Below, piece after piece: positions 25,501 through 34,262 of a DNA stretch of 64,000 bases. The position numbers and the translations under genes are program-made. The first letter of the stretch is position 1. Each line of letters starts with the position of its first letter. The DNA is taken from positions 124,001 to 188,000 of the forward strand of contig NZ_JAIBKA010000006.1 of assembly GCF_022603395.1 (NCBI RefSeq), in the 5' to 3' direction. The stretch is from Desulfoferrobacter suflitae (GTDB lineage: Bacteria > Desulfobacterota > Syntrophobacteria > Syntrophobacterales > Syntrophobacteraceae). Under the pieces are notes generated by a model that worked only from the letters and a program-made list of their open reading frames with translations, made no database searches and was not told the origin of the DNA.

Positions 25501-27592
25501 GGTTGACCTTGATAATGCCGGTAGATTGGATTTCCAGAGAGCCCCTCAATTCGTTGTGGCTGATCACTGCCACCTCGGGCAAGAACCTCTCCAGCAGCTT
25601 GCGCAGGTGACGCCTTACCGACGGTGAACAGAGAACCACCGGTTGATGCCCCAGATTGACAATCTTTTTCATTTCGGTGTTGACACTTTGTATGAGTTGG
25701 CGCACCAACCCCGGTTCCAGAGAGAGAAAAGCACCGTGGTCCGTTTTCTGAATGTTTTTGGTCAGGTGCTCCTCCAGCCCCGGCTGGAATGTGAGCACAT
25801 AGAGCTTGCCGGTTTCGGTCTCATACGGTCTGGTTATGGTTCTGGCCAGCGACTGCCGCACCAGCTCCGTCAGGAATTCCGGATCCTTGGTGACGGGAGC
25901 ATGGTCGGCCAGCGTCTCGCAGATCGTTTGCAGATCCCGGATGGAGACGTGTTCCCGGACAAGGTTCTGCAACACTTTCTGGATGGTCCCGATGGGCAGA
26001 AGGTTGGGCGTGAGCTCATCCACCAATTTGGGATGGACTGATGCGAGATGATCCAGCAGTTGCTGTGTTATTTGTCTGTCCACCAGTTCATCGGCATGTT
26101 TTTTAAATATTTCAGCAAGGTGAGTCGCCACCACGGTGGAAAGGTCGATCACCGTGCAGCCGCTGCGCAAGGCTTGCTCGCGTTTGCCTTCCGGAATCCA
26201 GATGGCCGGCAGTCCAAAGGCAGGATCCTTGGTCGCGATTCCTCCCAAATCTTCAGTCACGTCGCCGGAGCTCAGCGCCAAGTAATGCCCGAGCATCAGC
26301 TCGCCTTTTGCAACGGCATTGCCCTTCAGCAGCAGCCTGTATTCCGACGGCCTCAACTGAAGATTGTCGCGCACATGCAGGGCCGGAACGATAATGCCGA
26401 AATCCAGCGCCAGTTGCTGCCGTATGGCTTTGATTCTGGCGAGTAAGTCGCCGTCCTGTGAATCATCTACCAGGGGAATCAAACCATAGCCCACTTCCAG
26501 TTCCAGAACTTCCTGCAACGGGGGCAGCTTATGGGAACCGTCCTGACTCTCGACCGGCATTTCGACTTCGCAATACTGCTCGGCAGATGTCGTTTGCTTT
26601 TTCAGGAGCAGCACGGAGACGCCCACCAGCGCCCCCCCCACGAGCATGAAGGGAAACAATGGAAAACCGGGAATAATGCCGAGCGAGCAGAGCATTGACC
26701 CGGCAATGATCATGGGCCTCGGCTGAAGGCTGAAAAGATTGCCGAATGCCCGGCCCATCCCCAAATCGGCCGAAGCCGCCTTGCTGACCAGGATACCCGC
26801 CGCGGTGGAGATAATCAGCGCGGGAATTTGCGAAACCAATCCGTCGCCCACCGTCAGCAACGTATAGTTTTTCAGTGCGTCCACAATCGTCATGCGATTT
26901 TGCAGCATGCCAATGGCAAAGCCACCCAGGATATTGATCACGGTGATGAGAATTCCTGCGATCGCGTCTCCCCGCACAAACTTGCTGGCCCCGTCCATGG
27001 CCCCGTAAAAGTCGGCCTCCTGCGCGATGGCGGCGCGCCTCTGCCGCGCTTCCTGATCATTGATCAGACCGGTATTCAAATCGGCATCAATGCTCATTTG
27101 CTTACCGGGCATGGCATCCAGAGTAAAACGCGCGGCAACCTCAGAGATTCGCTCGGTCCCTTTGGTGATGACCACAAAGTTGACGATGACCAAAATGATG
27201 AAGATCACCAAACCCACCACATAGTTGCCACCAACGACGAATTGGCCGAACGAGCTGATGATCTTGCCCGCAGCGGTTGTGCCTTGATGACCATCCAACA
27301 GGATCAAGCGCGTGCTGGCCACATTGAGCGCCAGCCGAAACAGGGTCGTGATGAGCAACAGGGAGGGAAATATGACGAAGTCCACCGCTTTGACCGTGTA
27401 GATCGAAGTCAGCAGGATAACCAAGCCGATGCTGATGTTGACTGCCAGAAGAATATCCAACACGCTGCCAGGAAACGGCAGGAGCATGATCGATAAGATG
27501 ATCACCACACCGATGCCGAGCATTGCATCGTTGTCGGAGAACTGCTTGAGCCTGTCGCGTAGAAGGCCGGGGGCTTGAGTCGCGGACGACAT
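25490..27592 (-). CDS. flhA: Flagellar export gate protein FlhA
   Basis: 700 residues, full length. The N-terminal half has about eight membrane helices and the family loop DAMPGKQMSIDADLNTGLINDQEARQRR (FHIPEP region). The cytoplasmic half ends normally with VNMEMKKIVNLGHQPVVLCSPSVRRHLRKLLERF-type sequence. FlhA is the proton-driven export motor and docks substrates with chaperones. It follows flhB by 56 bp. Confidence 0.97.
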   Translation of the reverse strand: MSSATQAPGLLRDRLKQFSDNDAMLGIGVVIILSIMLLPFPGSVLDILLAVNISIGLVILLTSIYTVKAVDFVIFPSLLLITTLFRLALNVASTRLILLDGHQGTTAAGKIISSFGQFVVGGNYVVGLVIFIILVIVNFVVITKGTERISEVAARFTLDAMPGKQMSIDADLNTGLINDQEARQRRAAIAQEADFYGAMDGASKFVRGDAIAGILITVINILGGFAIGMLQNRMTIVDALKNYTLLTVGDGLVSQIPALIISTAAGILVSKAASADLGMGRAFGNLFSLQPRPMIIAGSMLCSLGIIPGFPLFPFMLVGGALVGVSVLLLKKQTTSAEQYCEVEMPVESQDGSHKLPPLQEVLELEVGYGLIPLVDDSQDGDLLARIKAIRQQLALDFGIIVPALHVRDNLQLRPSEYRLLLKGNAVAKGELMLGHYLALSSGDVTEDLGGIATKDPAFGLPAIWIPEGKREQALRSGCTVIDLSTVVATHLAEIFKKHADELVDRQITQQLLDHLASVHPKLVDELTPNLLPIGTIQKVLQNLVREHVSIRDLQTICETLADHAPVTKDPEFLTELVRQSLARTITRPYETETGKLYVLTFQPGLEEHLTKNIQKTDHGAFLSLEPGLVRQLIQSVNTEMKKIVNLGHQPVVLCSPSVRRHLRKLLERFLPEVAVISHNELRGSLEIQSTGIIKVNHAN

Positions 27593-27648
27593 ACACTGAT
27601 TCCTTATGCGTTATGCATTCCTCGTTGGCGAGGATGAAGATTTGACCT

Positions 27649-28722
27649 TCAAACCGCTCGCTCCGGTGCTTGGCCTTTTTGCTTGTAGATGTATGCGAGA
27701 ACCTTGGCTACCGCCTTGTACAAAGTAACAGGGATTGTCTCGTCCACCTTGACACCGCTGTACAAAGCTCGTGCCAAAGGGGGATTGGAAACGATGGGAA
27801 CTTTGTGATTTCGAGCCAAATCCCTGATTTTGCTAGCCATAAAATCTACTCCCTTGGCCACCAGCTTGGGTGCATCCATGTCCGCGGTATACACCAGAGC
27901 CACCGCATAGTGCGTTGGATTGGTTATGACGACACTTGCCTTGGGAACATTGGCCATGGTGCGCTGCTGAGCAAGGCTTTGCTGGATGGCCCGCATGCGC
28001 GCTTTCATCTGTGGGTTCCGCTCCGTTTCTTTGTACTCCTCTTTCACTTCATGCTTGGTCATGCGCAAGTCTTTCTCGTACTGCCAGCGTTGATACTGCC
28101 AGTCGAGAAGAGCGAACACCGTCATTATCACCCCGACCCTGACCAGCACCTTAAAAGACAAGTAGCGAAAAGCATTCAGCAGTTCCCCGAGCTCCACCCG
28201 GGCGAGACTGCCCAGCAAATTGCCTTCCTCGGCGTAGACGCCATAGATCACCACAGCGACTATGAGAATCTTGGCAAGAGACTTAACGAGCTCCAGCAAT
28301 GAGCGCAGAGAAAAGAATCTTTTCACCCCCTGGAGCGGATTGAGCCTGGAGAGGTCGGGTTGGATCGCTTCAGCGGAAAGCATCAAACCTTTGGTTTGCA
28401 GGAGGTTTATGGCTATCCCCGCGCAAGCGGTGGCCAAGATGACCGGTAACACCATGATGCCGAAGTGAACCAGAACAGCCAACAAAAGATTGACGCCCGC
28501 CGAATCTTTGACTTCAGCAGCAAAGCCATTGCCCCACAAGATCGTCGCTATTTCCTTGAAGTGAGACGCAATGAGGCCGCTGCTCAGATAGGCCGCTGCG
28601 GCACCTGCCGCCAGCACGGCGATGGTGTTGAGATCTCGGCTTTTGGCGACCTTGCCTCGTTTGCGCGCATCCCGTAACTTTTTGTCGGTGGGCTTCTCTG
28701 TCTTTTCCTGCGATCCGGCCAT
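27649..28722 (-). CDS. flhB: Flagellar export switch protein FlhB
   Basis: 357 residues. Four membrane helices lie between residues 30 and 205, followed by the cytoplasmic domain with the self-cleaving NPTH motif (Asn268-Pro269-Thr270-His271 in VVITNPTHYAVAL). Cleavage changes export specificity from rod/hook to filament substrates when FliK signals. The charged linker KTEKPTDKKLRDARKRGKVAKSRD at the N-terminus is typical. Confidence 0.97.
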   Translation of the reverse strand: MAGSQEKTEKPTDKKLRDARKRGKVAKSRDLNTIAVLAAGAAAAYLSSGLIASHFKEIATILWGNGFAAEVKDSAGVNLLLAVLVHFGIMVLPVILATACAGIAINLLQTKGLMLSAEAIQPDLSRLNPLQGVKRFFSLRSLLELVKSLAKILIVAVVIYGVYAEEGNLLGSLARVELGELLNAFRYLSFKVLVRVGVIMTVFALLDWQYQRWQYEKDLRMTKHEVKEEYKETERNPQMKARMRAIQQSLAQQRTMANVPKASVVITNPTHYAVALVYTADMDAPKLVAKGVDFMASKIRDLARNHKVPIVSNPPLARALYSGVKVDETIPVTLYKAVAKVLAYIYKQKGQAPERAV

Positions 28723-28758
28723 CTGTTCAGTCCGCGTTGCTATTCACAGTCAATGCTC

Positions 28759-29535
28759 TCAGGGATGAAAAAGTCCTCGCATGGACTTCAAAAAGAGCTC
28801 CAGGAAACCGACCATCGCCTCCTCCCAGACGGACGAGAACAAAACGATGAAAAGAAACCCGAGCACGATGGTGAGCGGGAAGCTTACGATGAGAATGTTG
28901 ATTTCCGGTGCGAACCTTGCGATCAAGCCAAATCCCACCTGAATGAGAAAAAACACCGCCATCATCGGTGCAGCCATTTTGAGACCGATTACAAACAGCT
29001 GACCGGATAAATGAACCAATTTGGAATAGGCGCCTGCAGTCACTTCGAAGTTCCCGACCGGGATCACATGAAAGCTCTCGACCATAGCCTTCAAGACGAC
29101 GTGATGCCCATTCAAAGAGAAAAAAATCATGGTTGCAAGAAGTTGAAACCAACGACTGAGAACCGCCATCTGGATTCCCGTTTGAGGATCAACAACCTGA
29201 GCAAACCCGAATCCCATCTGAAAGCCGATGACTTCCCCCATGAACTGGAATGTGCCGAACATGACGGCGGTAGCCAGAGCGATCACAGCAGTGAAAAGGA
29301 TTTCACTCACGGCGATGCGCAGCAGGAATCCTGGATGAAAAGCCAGGGGCGCCACATCCCGGTAAATGATTAAATACAAGAAGAGGCTCACGACCAGAGA
29401 AGTCAAAGCTTTGACACTCTTGGGGATTTGACTGCCGGCAAAAAACGGTATGACAAAAAAGATGAGGCTGATACGCAAGAGAATGGTCAAAAAACTTGCG
29501 ATTTGCGTGGAATCGATGTGAACGACCATAACCAC
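28759..29535 (-). CDS. fliR: Flagellar export gate protein FliR
   Basis: 258 residues with six predicted membrane segments and the family features FFAGSQIPKSVKALTSLVVSLFLYL, GEVIGFQMGFGFAQVVDPQTG and the C-terminal TIVLGFLFIVLFSSVWEEAMVGFLE. It forms the FliPQR pore with FliP and FliQ. The exact start is uncertain (ATG 29535 or ATG 29526). Confidence 0.94.
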   Translation of the reverse strand: MVMVVHIDSTQIASFLTILLRISLIFFVIPFFAGSQIPKSVKALTSLVVSLFLYLIIYRDVAPLAFHPGFLLRIAVSEILFTAVIALATAVMFGTFQFMGEVIGFQMGFGFAQVVDPQTGIQMAVLSRWFQLLATMIFFSLNGHHVVLKAMVESFHVIPVGNFEVTAGAYSKLVHLSGQLFVIGLKMAAPMMAVFFLIQVGFGLIARFAPEINILIVSFPLTIVLGFLFIVLFSSVWEEAMVGFLELFLKSMRGLFHP

Positions 29536-29592
29536 GTGCCTTCCGAGAAAGAAAAAGAAGCGGCAGCCTCAACCGGTATTTTTCATGCTGCG

Positions 29593-29862
29593 TCATTTGA
29601 GCCAGAGGGGAATATTGACCAAGATCTCCCTGGTGAAATCGGTAATCTTTGCCATCATCCAGGATCCGAATACTACCAGGGCAAGGAATGTGACGATGAT
29701 TTTGGGCACAAAGCTCAAGGTCATCTCCTGGATTTGAGTCACCGATTGAAAAACACTGATGACGAGTCCAACCAGCAGGCTCACCAGGAGCACCGGCAGA
29801 CTCACCCACAATAGCGTTTCAAGGCTCTGTCGAGCGAGCCCCATGACAAACTCGGGAGTCAC
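29593..29862 (-). CDS. fliQ: Flagellar export gate protein FliQ
   Basis: 89 residues with two membrane hairpins: MTPEFVMGLARQSLETLLWVSLPVLLVSLLVGLVISVFQSVTQIQEMTLSFVPKI, then IVTFLALVVFGSWMMAKITDFT. Length and pattern are those of FliQ. It lies 13 bp after fliP. Confidence 0.95.
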   Translation of the reverse strand: MTPEFVMGLARQSLETLLWVSLPVLLVSLLVGLVISVFQSVTQIQEMTLSFVPKIIVTFLALVVFGSWMMAKITDFTREILVNIPLWLK

Positions 29863-29875
29863 GCAGCACTTCTCC

Positions 29876-30694
29876 TCACTGGAAGCTCTTGACCAATGAA
29901 CCGATCAACATGTTCCAACCGTCCACCAGGACAAACAGCATCAGCTTGAAAGGCAGGGAAATCATCACCGGTGGAAGCATCATCATGCCCATGGAGAGAA
30001 GAATGCTGGAGACCACCATGTCCAGGATCAAGAACGGGAGGTAGAGCATGAAGCCGATTTGAAAGGCGGTCTTCAGTTCACTCACCACGAATGCCGGGAT
30101 CACGGTGGTGATTGCCAGGGCGTCGGCATTTTGCGGCTTCTCTGTGTGAGAAAGCTCGACAAACAAGGCAAGATCTTTCTTGCGCGTTTGCTTGAGCATG
30201 AACTCTTTGAGAGGACCTGCGGCGCGCTGGAAAAACTCTTGTTCGGAGATTTGACGGTCTTCATAGGGCACGATCGCGCTTTGGTAAACTTCCTGCCACA
30301 CGGGTTGCATGATGAAAAATGTGAGGAAAAGCGCCAAACCGATGATCACTTGATTGGGGGGAGAGGCCTGGGTGCCGAGGGCATGGCGGAGAAAGGAAAA
30401 GACTATCACCAGCCTGGTGAACGATGTCATCAGGATGAGAATCGCAGGAGCCAGGGACAGGACGGTCAGGATGAAGACAATCTTCAGTGTGCTCGAAATC
30501 TGCCGGGCCCCTTCCGGTCCGCTAAAATCCAACTGAATTCCCGGCACATCAATGCCCTGCGGCCAGGCGGTAGAGCTGCCCAGCAGGACCACGCCGCCGG
30601 CAACCAGACACACCAGCAGACCATATTGCCAGGGTCCTTGCCCGGCACTCCCGCGGACGGAGGCTTTGGGAAAAACAGGGGGAAGCGTCTTCAT
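29876..30694 (-). CDS. fliP: Flagellar export gate protein FliP
   Basis: 272 residues from ATG 30694, which overlaps the fliO stop (ATGA). A cleavable signal (GLLVCLVAGGVVLLGSSTAWPQG) is followed by the membrane core: LSLAPAILILMTSFTRLVIVFSFLRHALGTQASPPNQVIIGLALFLTFFIM and, near the end, DMVVSSILLSMGMMMLPPVMISLPFKLMLFVLVDGW. FliP pentamers make the export pore. A longer upstream frame overlaps fliO and is not part of it. Confidence 0.96.
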   Translation of the reverse strand: MKTLPPVFPKASVRGSAGQGPWQYGLLVCLVAGGVVLLGSSTAWPQGIDVPGIQLDFSGPEGARQISSTLKIVFILTVLSLAPAILILMTSFTRLVIVFSFLRHALGTQASPPNQVIIGLALFLTFFIMQPVWQEVYQSAIVPYEDRQISEQEFFQRAAGPLKEFMLKQTRKKDLALFVELSHTEKPQNADALAITTVIPAFVVSELKTAFQIGFMLYLPFLILDMVVSSILLSMGMMMLPPVMISLPFKLMLFVLVDGWNMLIGSLVKSFQ

Positions 30695-30990
30695 GGGGGA
30701 TCGGCGGCAGGGGATTCTGCTTCGCCGGCAATAACCGCCAGGAAGTGCAGACCCTGCGGTGAAGTCCCCAGGAAGAATGTCTGTCCCTGCACTTTCACCA
30801 GCAACAAACTGTGCTTCATCCCCAGGGGATGCTGCGCAATGACCTGAATCCAGGCATTCGATGCCGCTCTGTGAGTCAGCAGCCCGGCTCGCCTGAAGCC
30901 GTAAAAGCAAACCAGCAGGACGCCCAAAATCAGCGCCAGGCTACCTGCCGTTTTGACGATCTGCAGGCCGATATCTAAGCTTGTTCCCAT
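30691..30990 (-). CDS. fliO: Flagellar export protein FliO
   Basis: 99 residues: an N-terminal membrane helix (LALILGVLLVCFYGF), then the short cytoplasmic FliO domain (IQVIAQHPLGMKHSLLLVKVQGQTFFLGTSPQGLHFLAVI). FliO scaffolds FliP pentamer assembly. It overlaps fliP by 4 bp and follows fliN by about 95 bp. Confidence 0.87.
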   Translation of the reverse strand: MGTSLDIGLQIVKTAGSLALILGVLLVCFYGFRRAGLLTHRAASNAWIQVIAQHPLGMKHSLLLVKVQGQTFFLGTSPQGLHFLAVIAGEAESPAADPP

Positions 30991-31085
30991 CGTCTAAACG
31001 ATCTCGCACGTTGCGGTTTCAACTCTCACCCCGTGAGCGACCGGGGCTCTGATGACAAAATGTTGCCGATTTTCCGGCAGACATA

Positions 31086-31454
31086 TCAGGTTAATTGCTT
31101 GACACGTTCGGTAGGAGTGATGATGTCGGTGATGCGCACCCCAAATTTCTCGTTAATCACCACGGCCTCCCCACGTGCCACCAGGCGTTGATTGACCAAT
31201 ATTTCCAGAGGTTCCCCGGCAAGTTTATTGAGCTCTATAACCGAACCCTGTCCCAGCTGAAGAAGATCGTTGATGAGCATCGTTGCACGCCCGAGCTCCA
31301 CGGTAACTTCCAAGGGGATATCCAGCAGAAAATCAAGATCGCGAATGATGCCTTTTGCGGCTGTTTCCTGCTGCAGATCAGGAAATTGAGCAGCATCTCT
31401 TTCCGCAAGAGATGCCGGCTGCAGGTCATGATGCTCCGTTTGTTCCCGACTCAT
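31086..31454 (-). CDS. fliN: Flagellar motor switch protein FliN
   Basis: 122 residues. An N-terminal acidic/Gln-rich segment precedes the SpoA domain: LDFLLDIPLEVTVELGRATMLINDLLQLGQGSVIELNKLAGEPLEILVNQRLVARGEAVVINEKFGVRITDIITPTERV. FliN forms the lower C-ring with FliM. It lies 25 bp after fliM. Confidence 0.96.
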   Translation of the reverse strand: MSREQTEHHDLQPASLAERDAAQFPDLQQETAAKGIIRDLDFLLDIPLEVTVELGRATMLINDLLQLGQGSVIELNKLAGEPLEILVNQRLVARGEAVVINEKFGVRITDIITPTERVKQLT

Positions 31455-31479
31455 TCCCTTACTCCCTTTCCAGCAATTT

Positions 31480-32463
31480 TCAGCAGTTGCTCGAAGCGAT
31501 TACCTCCTGAACCTGAATGGCTTTGCTGCCCTTGTGGGTTCCGGCGAAGGCCTTGAGCTTCGGTATGTTTTCGATTTTAACCACCAGGGGTTTTTCAATG
31601 TCCTGGTTCAAGACCAGAACGTCACCCACATCGAGCTGCAGCAAATCACGCCCTTTGATCGTGGTTTTTCCAAGCTCCAGGGTCAGCTCGACCATTACCT
31701 CCTGAATACGCTTCTTGAGACGTTCCACCCAGCGCACGTCAACTTCCAGCTGATCACTCTGATAGCTGGCATACAGCCGAGATCGGATCGGCTCTATGGT
31801 CGAATACGGCAAACAAAGGATCATTCGCCCAACGATCCGATCCAATTCGAGCTCAAAGCGCACCGTGATGACGATGTCGGACGGGGGCACAATGGTGGCA
31901 AATTGTGGGTTCACCTCCGAGCGCACATATTGAAAATCGATGTCAGCCACCGGTTTCCATGCCTGGCTTAAGTCATCGAGCGCCGCATTCACCAGTTTTT
32001 GCACGACACGATTTTCGATGGACGTGAAGTCTCGGCCTTCTATCTTAAAATTGCTCTTGCCGGTACCCCCGAAAAAGCAGTCCAACAGATTGAAGATCAA
32101 CTTGCTTTCCAGAACCAGCAGGGTATGCCCGCGCATAGGCTCCATCTTGAGCACGTGCAGACTGGTCGGAACCGGCAAGGTGCGAATGAATTCTCCAAAC
32201 TTGATCATCTCCGTCTGGGCGGTGGTCAGATCGATGATCCGGCGCAGGTTTGACGACAGTGTTATGCGATGCAGACGGGCAAAGCGATCGTTTATGATTT
32301 CCAGAGTGGGCATGCGCCCGCGAATGATACGATCCTGGTTGGTGAGGTCATACTGACGGGCGGTGCCTTGGTCCTCGACAACATCGGCGTCACCCTCAAT
32401 TTCTCCATCGGACAAGCCTTTGAGCAAGGCATCGACCTCATCCTGGGAGAGGATCTTTTCCAT
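31480..32463 (-). CDS. fliM: Flagellar motor switch protein FliM
   Basis: 327 residues. The N-terminal CheY-P docking peptide MEKILSQDEVDALLKGL is intact. The middle domain (LEIINDRFARLHRITLSSNLRR ... GTGKSNFKIEGRDFTSIENRVV) and the C-terminal SpoA domain (LELGKTTIKGRDLLQLDVGDVLVLNQDI) follow. FliM receives CheY-P and switches rotation. The docking peptide resembles the C-terminal tail of CheZ in this window. Confidence 0.97.
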   Translation of the reverse strand: MEKILSQDEVDALLKGLSDGEIEGDADVVEDQGTARQYDLTNQDRIIRGRMPTLEIINDRFARLHRITLSSNLRRIIDLTTAQTEMIKFGEFIRTLPVPTSLHVLKMEPMRGHTLLVLESKLIFNLLDCFFGGTGKSNFKIEGRDFTSIENRVVQKLVNAALDDLSQAWKPVADIDFQYVRSEVNPQFATIVPPSDIVITVRFELELDRIVGRMILCLPYSTIEPIRSRLYASYQSDQLEVDVRWVERLKKRIQEVMVELTLELGKTTIKGRDLLQLDVGDVLVLNQDIEKPLVVKIENIPKLKAFAGTHKGSKAIQVQEVIASSNC

Positions 32464-32520
32464 AGAGTGTTACACCCCATCACATCATTTGTTGAAACGA
32501 CTCGACCGGCATGACGTTTC

Positions 32521-32994
32521 TCATTGAACCAGCAGTTCGGTGAAATAGATATCTTCCACCTGGCCTTGTCCGAGCTTTTGATTGAGTTGAGCGATGGCCT
32601 CTTGCTTCAAGGCCATTTTTCCGGCAAATGTTGCGATATCGTCGTATTTCTTGCTGGAAAGAAGCAGCAAGACGCTATCCCGCAGCTCCGCACTGCGAGC
32701 GTTGAATTGGGCTGCCGCCTGGGCATTGTTAAGGACCAGCTTCATGCTGATTTTCAAATAGCGTTTCCCACCGGGATCGGCCAGGTTCACCAGGAAGGTG
32801 TCCATTTCCTGCTCCACTTTTGCTTCCGGCCTGACCTCGGCGACGGCACCCGATTCCTGGAAAAAATAACTCCAGCCCAGGTACGCTCCGCTGCCCGCCA
32901 TTGCGAGTAGCAGTACGAGCACAATCCATTTCCATTTGGAATTCTTCTGCAGCGGCGTTGTCTCACTTTCTTCGAGTCTGCGCTTGTCAACCAT
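32521..32994 (-). CDS. fliL: Flagellar stator-associated protein FliL
   Basis: 157 residues. A membrane helix (WIVLVLLLAMAGSGAYLGWSYFF) and the FliL periplasmic domain are seen: MDTFLVNLADPGGKRYLKISMKLVLNN, ELRDSVLLLLSSKKYDDI and the ending GQVEDIYFTELLVQ. FliL surrounds and supports stator units. It lies between motA and fliM, the usual place. Confidence 0.94.
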   Translation of the reverse strand: MVDKRRLEESETTPLQKNSKWKWIVLVLLLAMAGSGAYLGWSYFFQESGAVAEVRPEAKVEQEMDTFLVNLADPGGKRYLKISMKLVLNNAQAAAQFNARSAELRDSVLLLLSSKKYDDIATFAGKMALKQEAIAQLNQKLGQGQVEDIYFTELLVQ

Positions 32995-33065
32995 GGTGTG
33001 TCGTCTACACTTTCTGCCTGAGGGTTATGCCGTGTGTCAAAGAGCATTCATTCGCATCCGCCGGT

Positions 33066-33830
33066 TCATTTGAAACGGCTTGCTCTGGCCTGTGGAGGAA
33101 CAAATGAGTGCAGCTTTTGCTCTATGATTCTTGGGTTTTCACCATTGGCGATTGCCACAACACCATTGATCACCATCTCCTTTATCAGGGATTCTTCCCT
33201 GCTGCGTTTGCGCAACTTCCCGGCCATGGGCAAACAGACCAGATTGGCGGCTACGGCTCCATAGAACGTGGTCAGCAGTGCGACCGCCATCGCTGGTCCA
33301 ATGGTACTGGGATCTTCCATCGTTTGCAGCATCTGCACCAGTCCGACCAGTGTTCCGATCATGCCCATGGCGGGGAAAAAGGTCGCCATGGTGTCCAGTA
33401 TTTCTGCTCCAAATCGATGCCGCTCCTGCAGATAGTCGATCTCGATTTCAAGAATTTCCCGAATGGCTTCGGGTTGCATGCCGTCGATGGCAAGTTGCAG
33501 GCCTTTGGAAAGGAATTGATCATCCACCTGCACCAGGTCACCTTCCAGCGCCAGCATCCCCTCTTTTCTCGAGGTGTTGGAAAACTCGATGAATTTGTCT
33601 ATCACCTCCTGGGTGCTCCACACTTTGGTGAAAAATACATTCCTCACAACCCTGAAGACACTCAGGACATCCTTCAGCGGATAGTGAATCATCGTGGCTC
33701 CGAGGGTTCCACCCAGCACAATCATCATCGAAGGAACGTTAAAAAAAAGGGATAAGCCACTACCCAACATGATCGAGATGAGAACGAGGGCAAAAGCTGA
33801 AACAATACCGACAAACGTTGCAATGTCCAT
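33066..33830 (-). CDS. motA: Flagellar stator protein MotA
   Basis: 254 residues with four membrane helices: two at the N-terminus (FVGIVSAFALVLISIMLGSGL, then FNVPSMMIVLGGTLGATMI), and two after the cytoplasmic loop (FFPAMGMIGTLVGLVQMLQTM, IGPAMAVALLTTFYGAVAANLVCLPMAGKL). The PSTIGPAMAVALLTTFYG signature is that of the MotA/PomA family. It has no adjacent motB; the two motB genes lie 17 kb away in another operon. It is first in the long motA-fliL-...-fliA operon behind a sigma-54 promoter. Confidence 0.95.
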   Translation of the reverse strand: MDIATFVGIVSAFALVLISIMLGSGLSLFFNVPSMMIVLGGTLGATMIHYPLKDVLSVFRVVRNVFFTKVWSTQEVIDKFIEFSNTSRKEGMLALEGDLVQVDDQFLSKGLQLAIDGMQPEAIREILEIEIDYLQERHRFGAEILDTMATFFPAMGMIGTLVGLVQMLQTMEDPSTIGPAMAVALLTTFYGAVAANLVCLPMAGKLRKRSREESLIKEMVINGVVAIANGENPRIIEQKLHSFVPPQARASRFK

Positions 33831-33911
33831 GACTGCTGGTTCGCCTCAATTATTGAGTTAGAGGGGCCGACCGGGATGAGACAACGCCTCATGACCGCAC
33901 TCGGACACACG

Positions 33912-33927
33912 AGCAATGAGCGTGCCA
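33912..33927 (-). promoter_or_regulatory. Sigma-54 (-24/-12) promoter of the motA operon
   Basis: On the minus strand TGGCACG-CTCA-TTGCT, a perfect match to the consensus TGGCACG-N4-TTGCW. Transcription would begin near 33900, about 70 bases before the motA ATG. An enhancer-like palindrome lies about 100 bp upstream at 34029-34042. Confidence 0.88.
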
Positions 33928-34028
33928 GCAAGGAGGAGAGGATCCTATCCTTTGCGGACAGGCTGCGCGGGTCTCCTACGACTGGAATACTTGCGGGGGA
34001 ATGATGGACGGGCCGGCAATGGCAATAA

Positions 34029-34042
34029 GTCAACATTTTGAC
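34029..34042. promoter_or_regulatory. FleQ-box-like palindrome upstream of the motA promoter
   Basis: GTCA-ACATTT-TGAC. It keeps the GTCA-N6-TGAC frame of the Pseudomonas FleQ site (GTCAATAAATTGAC) with 11 of 14 bases the same. It is followed at once by an inverted GTCAAAAT (34050-34057) that pairs with ATTTTGAC (34035-34042). A second copy of the motif lies upstream of flgB. Confidence 0.6.
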
Positions 34043-34158
34043 GTCTGCTGTCAAAATCATACGAGCTGCCCAGCCGCCATCAGGGCCGCCGGTTGCAGGA
34101 AAGAGAACCGCCCTGCAAAACGCTCGCTTACTGGCGGGAGAGGGTTGCGCTGACAGGC

Positions 34159-34185
34159 CATGCCACGGGCGTGGCCCGTGGCATG
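34159..34185. terminator. Perfect hairpin downstream of flgE
   Basis: CATGCCACGGG (34159-34169), a 5-base loop, and CCCGTGGCATG (34175-34185): an 11-bp stem with no mismatch. It lies about 80 bp past the flgE stop on the minus strand and before the motA control region, so it probably ends or stabilises the fliK-flgD-flgE transcript. There is no T run on either side. Confidence 0.5.
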
Positions 34186-34262
34186 ATGAAATCGCACCCC
34201 GTCAATCGACCTCTACCCCATTGGGCCGGGAACCATGGAGGTTTTGGACAAATACTCATTGT

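Noticed and set aside
27602-27640. GG-N10-GC pair upstream of flhA
   Set aside because: Too many departures from TGGCAC and TTGC; flhA is in any case within a co-directional operon.
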